Under the pieces are notes generated by a model that made no database searches, had not been told where the DNA came from, and saw only the letters and a program-made list of their open reading frames with translations. A stretch of DNA of 64,000 nucleotides from Saxidomus purpurata. Taxonomy: Eukaryota > Mollusca > Bivalvia > Venerida > Veneridae. This document shows, in pieces, positions 46,601 to 58,976 of the stretch (within the stretch, counting starts at the first letter, position 1; the number at the start of each line of letters is the position of its first letter). The stretch covers positions 10,081,299 through 10,145,298 of the forward strand of contig JAFMSR010000007.1 in assembly GCA_022818135.1 (NCBI GenBank), given 5' to 3'. The position numbers were made by a program, and so were the translations under genes.

Positions 46601-48878
46601 ACTTCATTTCTACGTACCTTTGGTAAATGTAATTTACTACATTTATGTTATCTTTTAGAACAAAGACCTATAAACTACTGTTATTATAGGTCTTTGTCTA
46701 GAAGTAACATTTCGATTCTTTTAAAACACACTTTTTATTTGTATACTAACAAATTATTAAAAGTATACTTTTGAGGAGAAAAAAAAACAGTTACAATCTC
46801 TTTCATAAAACAATACAAATTTGAAAATACTGCTTGTTTTAACGAACGCAAGATTGCTCGCGTACATGCATAACGTTCTCACATAATATATTATAAATTC
46901 ATTTCTGTTTTACAAGACTAGTATGAGGCGATAAAATGGTTAGCGTGTGACGTATCATAAGTAACTGTTGTACTTTGGCAAAGATTTCCCGTAATGCTGT
47001 AAGAAAAAACGTTAACATTAACACTTTGGCTGTAAAATTACAAGCAGTCTTAAAGAATCTTTTTTTGCAAAATGTACCTTATCTGCGATATCCAAAACCA
47101 GTATTTGTAACAAGACGGCCATGATGGCCATGATGGCCCTGTATCGCTCACCCGAGTGATGAAATCTCCATGCTAAACCATCTATGTAGTTCAAATTTCA
47201 TTGCTGTAGCTTCAAAACAAGAAAGTAGGTCAAGGTCAGCCAATGTATAAGTGCAGATCTGCAGGAAAATTGTTTATTTGGTCCAAATTTTCTTTGATGA
47301 AGCTACAAAAGCTGAAAGGAGGTCAAGGTCAAGGTCAGGGTCGGCCAATGTCAAAGTTGAAGTCTGCATGCAAAACTATCCATATTGGTAAAATTTTATT
47401 GCTGTAGCTTGAAGCACAAGAAAGTAGGTCAGCATGTCAAGTGAGACTAGCAGGGGTAATCTGCATATCAAGACCGACCACACTATTAAGTTTGGAGATC
47501 ATAAACCTAATGGTTCTCCGGTTATTAAACATAATAGATCTGACCCTGACCTTTGACCCAGTGACTTTAATGTCGATAGCGGTCACCAACTGGTTAAGAT
47601 GATCAACCTGTCCATGGAGTCTGAGGATCCTATGCCCATGGTTCTCGATGTTTGGAACATAATAGGTTTAACCATGAGCGCGGACAATTTTGACATTCAG
47701 TGCATAATGTGAACAAACTTCGTACAGGGTTTCCAGTTGCTGGCCAGCAGACAATGCTTTATGCTCTGAGCCACACACTTTCAGACAAGAAATTTTAAAA
47801 AGGTTTTCCTGTAACTCTACAATCAGACAACGGACCGCAAGGGCGTAATTATTTTAGATCCAAGGGGCATGATTTTAACAAACTTGGTAGAACTCGACCA
47901 GACGATGTTTCATACCAAATATCTAAGCTCTAGGCCTTGCAGTTTTGCAAAGGAATTTTTTTTAAGTTTTCCTATATAAGTCTATGTAAAACAAGTGACC
48001 ACAAGCACGGCCAATATTGACCCCATTGGGCGTGATTTGAACAAACGTAGTAGAGGTCCACTAGATAATGCTACATACTAAATATTTAAGTCCTATACCT
48101 GTGCTTTTGCAGAAGACGTTTTTAGGTTAACTTTGTCAATGTTGACCCAAAGGACAAGATTTTAACAAAGTTGGTAGAAGTTCACTATACAATGCTACTT
48201 AATAAATATCTAAGCTCTAGGCCATGTGGTTTTGGAGAAGATTTTAAAAAGTTTTCCAATACAAGCCTATATGAAAATCAGTGACCCTCTGGTTGTGGTC
48301 AATTTTGAACCCAGGGGCATAATCTAAACAAAAGTGTTGAAGGTCCGTACACAATGCGTCATTCCAAATATTTTTGAAGTTATCTCTACATAAGCCTTTG
48401 CCAAATCAAGTGACCCCAGGGGCGGAGTTGATTTTAACCCAGGGGTCACTTGAATTGAGCACTCTTGGTAGAGGTCTACTAGACAGTCCTACATGCCAAA
48501 TATCTAGGAGAGGTAAATGCTAGGATGCTTCTGCCCAAGTTTAATGAAATACTATGAAGTGGTTTATGAGAAAAAGTGTGGACGATGGAGGACGGACGGA
48601 CGAAGGACATTCATCAATCCTAAAAGCTCACCTTGATCACTTCGTGGTCAGACGAGCTAATAAAACGCTACTTTTTTAAACATACTTTATTTCAGTTTAT
48701 CTTATTTCTACAGGTGGAATTGGCTACTGCTCCCATTCGAATGAATCAGATTACTAAGCCGAGCCTTAATCCGTTTTTACCTCTAAGACTTGCGGAACAG
48801 GTTCGCTTTGTGACAAGCGCCACATATATGACTTCCAGCAGAGAACCAATCAATTTGAAGAAGAACTACAATCAATAA
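43571..48878 (+). CDS. Small LRAT/PLAAT-like protein, catalytic Cys apparently lost
   Basis: LRAT-domain proteins of the PLAAT group are ~160-residue thiol phospholipases/acyltransferases with a His-His-Cys centre. Exons 43571-43661, 45898-46070 and 48714-48878 join in phase (1, then 0) to 142 residues. Exon 1 encodes the LRAT opening EEGDLIEFTR and YSHWGVYNG (first His). Exon 2 continues NGEVIHYYAD (second His) to LYRNNLLDCSKE. Exon 3 ends LAEQVRFVTSATYMTSSREP, which can be aligned with the family's NCEHFV-xx-RYG block but lacks its Cys. If the donor at 46071 is not used, exon 2 stops at 46086-46088, giving a shorter protein. The first intron is the 30-bp splice-donor array. Exons 1 and 2 are convincing. 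Joining exon 3 is inference. Confidence 0.55.
43638..45620 (+). repeat. 30-bp minisatellite replicating an exon end and its 5' splice site
   Basis: About 65 units of CACTCTCACTGGGGAGTCTA followed by TAACGGTAAG. Each unit holds the final coding bases of LRAT-like exon 1 (HWGVYNG) and the donor ACG|GTAAGC. Because 30 bp is ten codons, the frame KHSHWGVYNG stays open across long stretches (330 codons at 44421-45413). From the real start codon it is interrupted by a stop at 43736-43738. It fills most of intron 1 (43662-45897). The long minus-strand frames here are shadows of the repeat. Confidence 0.9.
45898..46070 (+). CDS. LRAT-like exon 2 (second catalytic His)
   Basis: Acceptor GATTTCAAG. 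Completes the Gly codon left by exon 1, then encodes NGEVIHYYADPRAG, RKDRLETVAENGP and LYRNNLLDCSKERSDHYFAI. Donor GTAGAA at 46071. Read through, the frame ends at TGA 46086-46088. Confidence 0.7.
46089..47109. other. LRAT-like intron 2, first part
   Basis: AT-rich. Contains the exon-like segment 46423-46497 and a hairpin of AAAGACCTATAA/TTATAGGTCTTTG at about 46661-46697. Confidence 0.45.
46423..46497 (+). other. Exon-like segment inside LRAT-like intron 2
   Basis: TATCTTTTAG acceptor followed by an open segment encoding YQTWNRVKSVPLVGGVASAL then SGDKR. Its phases do not fit either neighbour, so it may be an alternative exon or chance. Confidence 0.2.
47110..48665 (+). mobile_element. Dispersed element with GGGCCATGATGGCCC-type head, second copy
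   Basis: Begins ACAAGACGGCCATGATGGCC with a duplicated GGCCATGAT, then CTGTATCGCTCACC, and ends GGACGGACGAAGGACATTCA then TCAATCCTAAAAGCTCACC and an inverted GATCACTTCGTGGTC. It lies in LRAT-like intron 2, ending just before its last exon. Confidence 0.7.
48714..48878 (+). CDS. Probable LRAT-like terminal exon
   Basis: Acceptor TTATTTCTACAG, immediately after a dispersed repeat. 54 open codons starting VELATAPIRMNQI and ending PINLKKNYNQ with TAA. Phase 0 start fits exon 2. Confidence 0.45.
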   Translation: MELATAPIRMNQITKPSLNPFLPLRLAEQVRFVTSATYMTSSREPINLKKNYNQ

Positions 48879-49189
48879 CATGAAACTTTTGAATTATGAT
48901 TAAATGCACACAACAAGTTGTACATGTGAAAACTTTCTGTTGTATGTTATGTCCAATCATAACTTGTATTTGTTTTTGTTTATTTCTGATATTGTGTCAA
49001 ATAGTGCCATGATAGGTCCAAAGTTTATTTGATCATTCATTTCGTTATCAGTTATGAATGAAGTTAACGTCTACCTAATTCATCATTTATGAAATACTTG
49101 ATTAACAGAAATAATTAATTGTAGAAAATGGGTATCTGGTAACCTGAATCCATTATATCACCATGACTTTTCAAAATGTGTATATACAC

Positions 49190-49325
49190 AATACCACGAC
49201 CGTACCTTCTCATAATTTATGATATCAGTACAGTTTTTCCTGGAAGCGGACTCGAGAGTGACTCGGTAAGCTACAATCTCTCTTCACAATCGAGCTGAAA
49301 TATATTAGTATAAACTAATACCACG
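49190..49325 (+). mobile_element. SINE 3' fragment
   Basis: CGACCGTACCTTCTCAT, GGAAGCGGACTCGAGAGTGA and CACAATCGAGCT, ending TTAGTATAAACTAAT. Head missing. Confidence 0.65.
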
Positions 49326-49960
49326 ACCGTATGTTTAAGTGGAAGTATCATTGTACAGTCGTCACTGAACAACAAATAGTATATGTACACGATTGCTGAG
49401 TGTAGTGTGAATGGTTGAGGATATTGCTTATACTACCGTATTACACCAGTTTTTGCCTCGTCTTGATGCCAGACATCAACATTGTCTTGTCTTATCTGTT
49501 ACACTTTTATTTTACACAAGAAAGTGGAGTGTAAGTATCATCAGTTATAGCCATTGCTTAAGTTTAAGTCAAAAGATATTCAGTTTCGTTAAATTCATAT
49601 TATGTGAAACCGTTTTTTTGCTCATAAAGCAAAAACCAAGAGTGCCAGATCGAATGGCATTGCTCATCAAGAAAAATATTTTGATCGTTGTAATGACTGG
49701 AATTGAATGCAAAATGTGGCCTCAATCGTATTCACAAGCTTTTCTTTTATTTGCCATAGTGACGTACTTATTGACCCAGATTCAAAACATCAATACATTT
49801 TTATGCCATTTGGATGTCAAAAGTTTTAATCAAAGAAATGTACATGTATGTGTATAAAAAATTAATATTAAATAATTGTAACTGTTAATTGCACGGTTAA
49901 TATGTCATGACAACTTCACAAGCAAAAAGCTGGTCAAAAAGTCATGGCCAAAGCTGTACA
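49326..49960 (+). other. 148-codon open frame of unknown status
   Basis: 49411-49857 is an uninterrupted ATG frame starting MVEDIAYTTVLHQFLPRLD with a hydrophobic segment LVLSVTLLFYTRKW. I recognise no domain. The codon content looks like background AT-rich DNA and it follows a SINE. More likely chance than gene. Confidence 0.15.
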
Positions 49961-50560
49961 CATGGGCCGAATGGCATTGTGGTAGCGTCAAAAAACAAAA
50001 AGGTCAAGGTAATCAGGGATGTTTTAAAATCTGTGTGAGACACTCAAAAATGGTCTAAATTTGATCACTTAAGCTTAAAAAACAAGAAATAGGTAAAAAA
50101 GGGTGGGATACATTTTGACCCCAGGGCAGAATTAGAAGATAGTTGGAGAGGACCACTTGACAATGCTACATATCAAATATTTAAGCTCTAGATATCGCAA
50201 TCATGAATGTTTAAAAAGATGTTGCTATACAAGTATATGTAAAACAAGTGGGTGGAGTATTGCCAGCAATACAGACTATTACAAAGAGGGGATAAGATGA
50301 ACATATGACCAAAGTTCGTAAAAATCCATAGGGGGTTCCGGAGATATAACCACATGAGATTTGACACCAAGAGGGACCTTTTATTTTTTGGTCTGTCTTA
50401 CCTCCTTTCTCCACCCTCTCACTTTCCCTTCCCTCTCTGCAACCTCCGCCCGCCCGTAGTCGTGGGCTATCCATTCTCACGTACTTTTCGCTGAACATTG
50501 CTGTATATTCTATTTCTAAAGTAAGAGGTACCTTCACCTTTGGCATCATGCCGAGATAAA
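49960..50560 (+). repeat. Fragment related to the 47.1-kb element plus GA/CT-rich tail
   Basis: Shares TTGACCCCAGGGCA, ATATTTAAGCTCTAG and similar phrases with 47110-48665. A CT-rich stretch (50395-50450) produces the 112-residue minus-strand frame, which I do not regard as a gene. Confidence 0.5.
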
Positions 50561-50844
50561 CATTTGACCCATGTTTGATGAAAAGCCTTCAATGAGTTAA
50601 GGACATATAGTTTAATGACATTCGACCCTTAAGCGTGACAATGTTTTCCAGCCAAGCATGGTTGAGAAACAGATTATTCACATCCTGTCCATGAGATTTA
50701 AACTTACCGGTAAAGTCCTTTTATGATAACTTGAAAGTTGCGTCACATGATGTTTACGTTTGCTGGTATTATGAAAACACCAAAACAGGTAAGACAGCTT
50801 TTTGTCAATACAATAAGTATTTCTTTTTCACATAGTTAATGTAA

Positions 50845-50935
50845 AACTAGTCATTGGCTTAGTGGTAAAGGCAGTGAAATTGCATCTTTTTATGACAAGG
50901 TCGTTGGTTCGAATCCCAGAATGTTAGGGTTTCTT
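50845..50935 (+). repeat. tRNA-derived SINE-like head
   Basis: TTGGCTTAGTGGTAAAGGC and GTTGGTTCGAATCCCAG resemble A and B boxes, followed by a T-rich tract. The acceptor stem does not pair. Confidence 0.4.
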
Positions 50936-51214
50936 TTTTTTGTGTCTTTTTTTCTTAAATCCCGTTTAAATTCTTTGATATTCAAGAGTTAACCCATTTC
51001 ATGGAAATATTAACATCTGTTCTCGTAAAGTTCTAAACAGGAATGCGAGCAATGCATTAAAATTAATTCATATAGGGTATGAAATATCTACATACAAAAT
51101 CTGGCAAAACGAGTTCTGTATTGACGAAAGGTTTACATATTAGACATGATATAAATGAAAAATAAAGTATCCAAAAAAAAGAAGAAAAGAAAAAAAAAAG
51201 ATTCATGAAAAATA

Positions 51215-51295
51215 AATTCACTTGGATTCAAACCTGAACCGTCAAAACTATACGATCAAATTGTCTACACACTAACCAATTGAGCTATTCAGGCA
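51215..51295 (-). repeat. tRNA-like pseudogene or SINE head
   Basis: Minus strand TGAATAGCTCAATTGGTTAG and GTTCAGGTTTGAATCC resemble A and B boxes with plausible spacing. It is next to another tRNA-like head at 50845-50935. Confidence 0.4.
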
Positions 51296-51539
51296 ATTAT
51301 TATTTTCCGCTATTTGTTAACTATTTATGTAATATTCTCCATAACAAGTACTGAGATAACCGTTATACCTGATTTACCTGTCAAGTTGAACCTAATCCTA
51401 TGACGCGCTATCAAGTTATCATATAAGGACTATACCGTAAATTTCATGAAAATCATTCAAGAAGTTTACGAGGTACAGAAACATAACCTTTGACCCGAAA
51501 TGCGACCTTAACCTTTTTATATTGCATGTAGTCTCATTA

Positions 51540-52570
51540 AGGTGAAAATCTGGCTAGAGCTTCAAAAACATCCTTCAAGGGATTATGGAGAAATTTGACC
51601 ATGGCCTTGAGCAGGAAAGGTAAGGGCAAAAATTGGGAAAATGTATTTCTAAATAAGTCTGTCACAAAATACCAGAACACAACCCTTATTTACAAGTTTA
51701 TGCCTTAAGATTAGGCCTTGACCTTAAAAGTAGCTCCCTGGATGATGTGCATGACACATCCATAAAGTAGGGACAACTGTGAATTTATTTTAAAATCAGG
51801 TTATGCATGCAAGTTACAGTCAGGACACAAAATACTGGTATATAACCCTGTATCATGTTTTGAGCCCAAAGTGTGACCTTGAATGGTGCCCGACACACCC
51901 TAATGGTATGGACAACATTTGTATGAAGTTATTTCAGCATCAGTCTGTACAGTACAAGCTGCAGTCTGTGTGAAAGATATAGATCTCAAGATACAGAGAG
52001 AAAACAATTTTCAACCTTCAGCTCACTGTGACCATGACCATTGACACTAAAAACAACAGATATTCTCTACCCATTGCAGGCAACCTTCAGTGCAAGTTTC
52101 AAGAAAGTCAAATGAAAATTGTGACCTGTATAGTTATCAAGGAAAAGCTAATGGAGGTCACTGTGACCTTGACCCTAAAAACAACAGATATTCTCTACCC
52201 ATTACAGGCAACCTTCAGCACAAGTTTCATGAAAGTCAAATGAAAATTGTGACCTGTGTAGTTATCAAGGAAAAGCTAATGGCGGTCACTGTGACCTTGA
52301 CCATTGACCCTAAAAACAGTAGGATCATCTACTCAGTAAGAGTAATCATTCTGTGAAGTTTGAATACTGTGAGTGATACGAGATTCAAAGTTTGTGTCAC
52401 TGTTACCTTAATTTTGACCCACTGACCTTAAAAACAATAAGGATCATCTAACGGTTGCATTTGAGCAAGTTTCATGGGAGTCAAATGAAAATTGTGACCA
52501 GTTAAGTGTTATTAATGGATGGACAGACAATAGGCAAACCACCATGGCGTTTGTGCAGTAGAGCTAATTA
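51540..52570 (+). repeat. Dispersed repeat with ~126-bp tandem units
   Basis: Three copies of AACAACAGATATTCTCTACC with TGAAAATTGTGACCTGT lie between about 52049 and 52360. The element ends GATGGACAGACAATAGG then CAGTAGAGCTAATT, like 61755-62215. Frames here (YSLPI.GNLQ) are repeat shadows. Confidence 0.65.
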
Positions 52571-55500
52571 AAAACTAACTACTGTGGTATATTAATGCAG
52601 TGAATGTACTTTATTGCCAATTTTTCACATTATTAACAAAATTATCACCCAACATAATATAAATACAAAACTTAGCAACGTTGTTACATTAAATGGCACA
52701 AATAACTCAACATTTGCAATCATAAGAATACTATTATAGCATTCAATTTTGTATTCCGTACTAATGAAATCAATAGCTAAATTCAGGTAATCACCTTTCA
52801 AGACATATAACACTTAACATTATACGGTTAAACAGAGGATATAAAACTCTGTAACACTCATGGCAAGCCCAACAGTACAAGTTTTCTCTTAATTTAAAGT
52901 ATTACTCGGACAAATCAACCCTATCCTTGTGACCTATATTAGCATAATTTTATAGTCAATATATTTTCTATATTTATCTTCGGCTATTATTTTACCAATA
53001 TACATATAGTAATTGTTAAATATCATTCATACCATAGATAATGATTTGGTCAATAAAATTATTTTGTCTTATTTTCTATTATTAAAATTTGATTTTTTCG
53101 AAAGTAAAACAAAACCTTGTGGTGCTCGTGCATTCCATGTTAGACTGTATTCCATATATTGAAGAAATCAGTTTAGGCAATTGGATCAATCATCTTTACA
53201 GTCAAGGATTCTGCCCAGTCTAACCACTGAACTAAGCAGACAATTAATTTCTAGTCATTTATTAACAGTACAAATCAAAAGTTACCCTTCTGCAAGATTT
53301 GCTCATGAAAATCGATTTATTCAAAGCAATAACCATTGAATAATATATTCATGCATAAAGGTCAGGATCAGGTCAATTTGTCTGGGCAATAAAGGTAAAC
53401 CTGAAGCCAAAATCTAGGCCTATCAACAAAGGAATTACTCTACCTTAAGCTAAACTGACCACAGAGGCAGCAGGCTTGTATGGAACTTGATCCTTTAGTA
53501 AGTTTACAAAGGTCTTCTGTATACAAGTAAACATGTGTATCACTTTCTTGAGTAGCACATTCTTTTAAATACTGGATAACCCAGTATACAGATTTATGAT
53601 ATACATGGGTTTACAGTTTCCAGACTATACAACAAAGTGTATCAACTAAACTTGACAGTTACCTGCCTTGAATTTCGAGTAAACTGAATGTATTACACTC
53701 ATTATCTGTAGAAAATATAGCTATTTTTAAACTGTCAGTCTGACATGGTTGCTCATTATATTGTCACAAAATAATATTTGGAATGCTTATGATCCCATTT
53801 TCTAAAATCAACATATATTTCATTTAACCACAAACATTAAAACAGTAGTTAAACATGGCCACAAATCAAGATATTTAAGTAGAAGTTATATATTGAGATA
53901 AGCAGTTGTAATGTTTACTCGATGAGAGTAAACAGGAAATAGCCCTGTTTAAAACTGTAAACTCGTGTATTACAACGGCAACTATGCAAAAAGCCTTACA
54001 AAATCAGGGCAGGATAATTTTCAAGAGTCATTGTTGAAGGCTATAAACCAAGGTGGCGGATATGTTTTCTTTGAAGTTTTTTTAATGATACATGTATTTT
54101 TGGAAGCAGCGCTTACATATCAGCGCAGCATTTCTGTAGAAAAACATGTTAATATGCCCTCACCTTGACCATGTACAAAGAAGGGTACAAATCCTCTACT
54201 TCATTCCTATTAAAACTAGGAAACAGTTTTACACCTCATGCTGTTATAGCGGATTCTTATACTAAAATGTTGTGGGATGTTGAAATATAACCGACACACA
54301 GTTGTTAAATGATGATTTCTGCTTATACCTGTGTTTCAGGTCACCTCAATCAATAACCAATACAGATATATCCATATTAGCCTTCCTGTATTTAAGATAC
54401 GCATGTGTGTTAAGCGGTCACCTTTTTATAGTGTCCACTTCTGATGTATTGCTTTGATGGCTTCAGACAGGTGTGACTGTACACTACATCAACCATTTCA
54501 TTTTTTACTGCCCAAGGCTAGCCTTCTAAGAATAAGTAGACATAAGCTTTAAGATCAATCAAGTGGAAAATAACATACAAAAAAGTATAAAGGTCAGCAT
54601 TCTAAAACTCCAATACACAATCAAACTCTAGTATGAGTGCATGATTTTAAGTATGCATATGCCACTACCTCAAATGAGTAATGTAAGGAATACATAATTC
54701 CCATGTGCAAAGAAATTACAATTTCTAATTTTCAAAATATATGAATGAGCTATTTATAAATGTGTGACTTTTCCAAAAATTTATGAAATTCTTTTTTACA
54801 GTCAGTGCATGAACGTATATGAACAATTTGGATTTCTTAGCATCAGTTGAATATGTAAATATTTCCATAACTTGTGATGGAAATTACATAAATTTTTCCT
54901 TCACCTTTATGACTGAATAGCCAACAGTGTAGATCATGATCAGACCATACAGATAAGCATCCTGACATGATCTACACTTTGCACAGACAGAATTGTTTGC
55001 CACCTGAAGGGTAAGAGTGAACGAGGACAAGTTTAAACAGTTTATATGTACTGAAGGATATATGGTAAGACAAAAAAGCTCTAACAAAAAGATAACAAGT
55101 ATTAATTATAAATAATAAATTATAAATGTCAAATTGTGACGTACAGGTAGATGTCTGCATAAAATGTAGTCTACTGCATTTGTATCCTTTAAGTCATGTT
55201 TGAATTGAAATAATATCTTTAAGCATTGTTCATCAGCTAATAAACAATGGTTTGTTGTTCAGCTGCTTAGTACCTTCACATCAGATTTCCAAATCCTTGT
55301 CTATTAGGCGATAAACAGTTCTATAACAGATTTAGTCTTTTTTATTTTATCATATTTAAAACACGTTATGAATGGCATATGAATACAAATTAAAGTGACA
55401 TCTCAACTCAATTGATACTGAGCCATTTTTCATACTGCAAATACTGCAACTGTATCTGAATGACAATATTTCATTTTGTGAAAATAATAATTTAGTTACA

Positions 55501-58174
55501 GAGCCATGAGTTAAGAACAGCGAAATATATAATTCAAAATAAAGTTTATCATCGAGTTACCAAAAACATGATTTTTTTCACTTGCATTCATCAAATTGCT
55601 ATGCAAGGCAAGACCAATGTTTTACTATATGGCTAACCAAATTATCTAATAAAATTTTCTAGTCTTTAAAGATTATTATCTGATTTTCTAAATGTTTTAA
55701 AGATTGCTTTCGATTAAGAAGACTCTTTTGTGAAGTGTCTTTTTCTGTATCCATTGTCCTCATCATTTTCAAGTTTTTCATTTTTTATGGATGCAAATGG
55801 GGGGAGGGGGGGTAGAGGTGGGGGGGAGAGAGTACAATGCTGTATATGGAACATACACTTGGTCATTTTATGGAGAAATGAAACTTTTAACACGATACTT
55901 AACATACAAATGAATTCAAAGGATGAGTGCATCCCTTCAATACATGTTTGGCCTTGTACATGCCATTACCAGAAAGACTTGTGGAGGGTTTTCCTTATCC
56001 TTTATGCTTACTTTAAATGCATGTACCTACATGTATACAAAATGCATGAAATTTCTTCCTTAATCTGAACACATATGGGAAATACTGAGAACTGGGGCCA
56101 CCTGTCTATACAAGACCACATGATTCACTTCGCTACCAGACTACGGAATATAGACAGATCCTAGTTCTATCATTTATGAAATGTATAAGCAAGGAAACTT
56201 CATACCAGAAACTTTACCTGCAGCAAGTTACCTATCAATTTTCTTTTTCAGAAAATGCAAAGAGCTAACATCAATTCTGATAGGGGGTGGGGGCAGTGGT
56301 AAAATTAATCTTTCCTGATTTACAGTAAAATCAGAAGCTTATTCCGAGACACTATTGATAGTTCATGTAAGTTCATTTGGGGAAATGTAAGTGAAAAGTG
56401 ACATTTATATAGCATATAGCACATATACAAAGCTTGAAGAGTCCAAAAGTATATCTAGTGCATTGTGTTGTGGACAGTGCCTGGATGAGTAACTATTTTA
56501 AGAAACATCCAGACCATGCAGACAATCAAGGATGTGCAAAAAGTCCAAAGGTCAGTGATGAAAAAATTTAAGAAGTTAAAAATATGTCATACCCTGCAAA
56601 ATTTCTAAAATGGATTAGTCATCCTTTCAATTTGGACTGTGCCTTTTACTGTTAAAAGTGGTGCTTGTCATAAATTTTCTGATAGAATAGCAACTAGTAC
56701 AGATCAGGATCAGAGTAATCATACATGTAGGATTACCATGATCTGCAAAATCAGCAATTGCAACTAACCAGGTATAGGTTAACACAAAACATGGTCATAC
56801 AAATACAGTAATTGTGTCTTATTTTCATGTAATCACTTTATTTCAAACTTTATGTTTGCATCCCAACATCATTGTCAATGAAAATTTCATTCTGCGATTG
56901 TCTTTCAAAAAATCAGGAAGCTCTGAACATTAACTTAAATAAAACAAGAAATTCCACAATAACATTTTTTTTCTATAAAATCATGTCAACAATTTACTAA
57001 CGCATTATTATACAAAGAGAAAAATTCTCAATGTATTGAATGAAATCTGGAGGCAAAATTGCGAAAAAGAACTACACAAGGAGGATGATTTATAAGCAGC
57101 TGCAAACTGCCAACAGTCTTATGAAAAACAAGGATCGTAATTTGAAATAACAGACAGCTGATTTTCAATAACAGTGCAAGATTAAATTGCAGGACCAGTT
57201 CTTTCTAGCAAATGACAACGCATGGATTACACAAATTATCAGCTATCAACAAATGAAAACTCTAAAACATGTACATGAATACTTTATGCTTCTTGAACTT
57301 CTGTCCATTTTAATAAGTGACCTACAAGCCAAGTCTAATCTCCATAACGCCATCATAACTGGAAATACACAGTAGAAACTGTATTTCTACTTTTAGCAAC
57401 CATGACCTTAGTTCCAACTGCTACCCCAAGTAGGTATCAATGCCAGCAACATACAGGCCAAGTTTCAAAACCACAGACCTTTTACAAGCACAGAAATTGA
57501 CTGGATACCCCAAGGCCTCCAAATGCCATCTCCGTGAAAGCAACCTACAGACTGAATTTCACTACCACAGCATTATCAAAACTAAAGTTATTGGCTGAAA
57601 TACTTTTTTCTATTCATAGTCACAGTGACCTTGACCCCAGGGGCCCCAAATGCAATCTCAAGGTAAGCCTCCACGAGAGCAACCTACAGACCAATTTCCA
57701 TTACCATAGCATTATCCAAACTGAAGTTATTGGCCATAAAACCTTTTTCTATTTATTGTCACAGTGACCTTGACCGCAGGGGCCCAAAATGTGCTCTCTA
57801 GGTAAGCCTCTATGAGAACAACCTACAAACTAATTTTCATTTGCATAGCAATATCCCAACTGAAGTTATTGGCTAGAAGCCTTTGTTCTTTTTTGTCTAG
57901 AAACCTTTTTTCTTTTTAGTCTCAATGACAATGACCCCCAAATGAAATCCCAAAGGTGGTTTTCAAGCAAGGTATCTGTTTATCAAGTTTCAAGTCAATA
58001 GGTCAATTGAATCTTCAGTTATCATTCTGAAACGAAAAGTTTTGCATTGGTCCACTCAGTAAGACATTGTCATTCCAAAACCAGAATTTCATCAAATCTG
58101 CTTAATAATAAAGGACCATAGCAGCTTACTGTAGGATGACTTACGAGATAAAATCGGCCTTACCCATGCTGTGC
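52571..58174. other. Large apparently non-coding block downstream of OSBP
   Basis: No coding exon on either strand that I can support. It holds the 57.4-kb repeat, several GATCATGATC element fragments (54930, 56700), a G-rich tract at 55800-55830 and AT-rich DNA. Part may be OSBP 3' UTR or distal intergenic sequence. Confidence 0.5.
57400..57960 (+). repeat. Imperfect ~145-bp tandem repeat
   Basis: Three to four diverged units contain GTGACCTTGACC, AGGTAAGCCTC and GCAACCTACAGAC. Confidence 0.6.
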
Positions 58175-58830
58175 TTTATTTCAAAAGTGGACTAATCCGT
58201 CTTTTAATTTGGACAGTACCATTAGTTCATAAAAGGGGTTGCCACTGAAAAACTTCTGACTGAATATCAGACAGTTCAGATCAAAATCAGACTGCACTTT
58301 GAAATTCATGCAAGTTGCTCATGATCTGCACTTACTATCCAATCACTAAATTTTCAATGAACACCCCTCATCACAATCAATGGCACTGTCTTAACTGAAA
58401 GATGGACATGTTCAATTAAGAAATTTAGCACAGTAAAGATTAATTAAACAGGTCATTACCACCTAGAATTTACTGATTTTTGCTATGCTGCATAGAAGTT
58501 CATCATTGATACTGACAAGAAACAAAGACTTCAACTGTAAAACCATGCTCTATTTTTCCCTTTCATGATGGGATTTCACCTTTTCCCTTTTATAATGGGA
58601 TTTAACATCTCCAACAATGAGGGTCAATATTCTTTCAAGCCTGGTGATTATACTTATTGCTAACCAATTCCTTCTTTCTTTCGGTTTCTCAAATCTGCAC
58701 TCTAATGTCTGCCGCCTTCTCTACTTTCTCCTACTATGTTTATAATCTCTTCTTTAACGTTAGTTTCAAGTGTTAACAAGCACAAAATAAATAGTCTATT
58801 TTTAAAACATTTGTCATTATGACTGAATTA

Positions 58831-58976
58831 TCACAGATAGATTTCAGGACATCCCGTCCAATCCTGATTCTCCTTACATTTCCAGTATTGTCCATTGCCT
58901 TTGAACATCTGCTCTCCTGTTATCTCGTCCACTTCCCGCTTGAACCACATTGGTTGATGAAAGGGCGGTTCCTCTC
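58831..58976 (-). CDS. OSBP: OSBP terminal exon
   Basis: Acceptor TCTTTTGCAG. Encodes EEPPFHQPMWFKREVDE, then YWKCKENQDWTGCPEIYL and TGA at 58831-58833. A possible poly(A) signal (AATAAA on the minus strand) lies at 58175-58180. Confidence 0.93.

Noticed and set aside
49411..49857. 148-codon ATG frame as a gene
   Set aside because: No domain, no splice context, background-like composition. Kept only as a low-confidence region.
50211..50549. 112-codon minus-strand frame with RAGGGCREGRESER
   Set aside because: Comes from a CT-rich tract within a dispersed repeat fragment.
50845..51295. Functional tRNA genes
   Set aside because: A- and B-box-like segments are present but acceptor stems do not pair, so these are SINE heads or tRNA pseudogenes.
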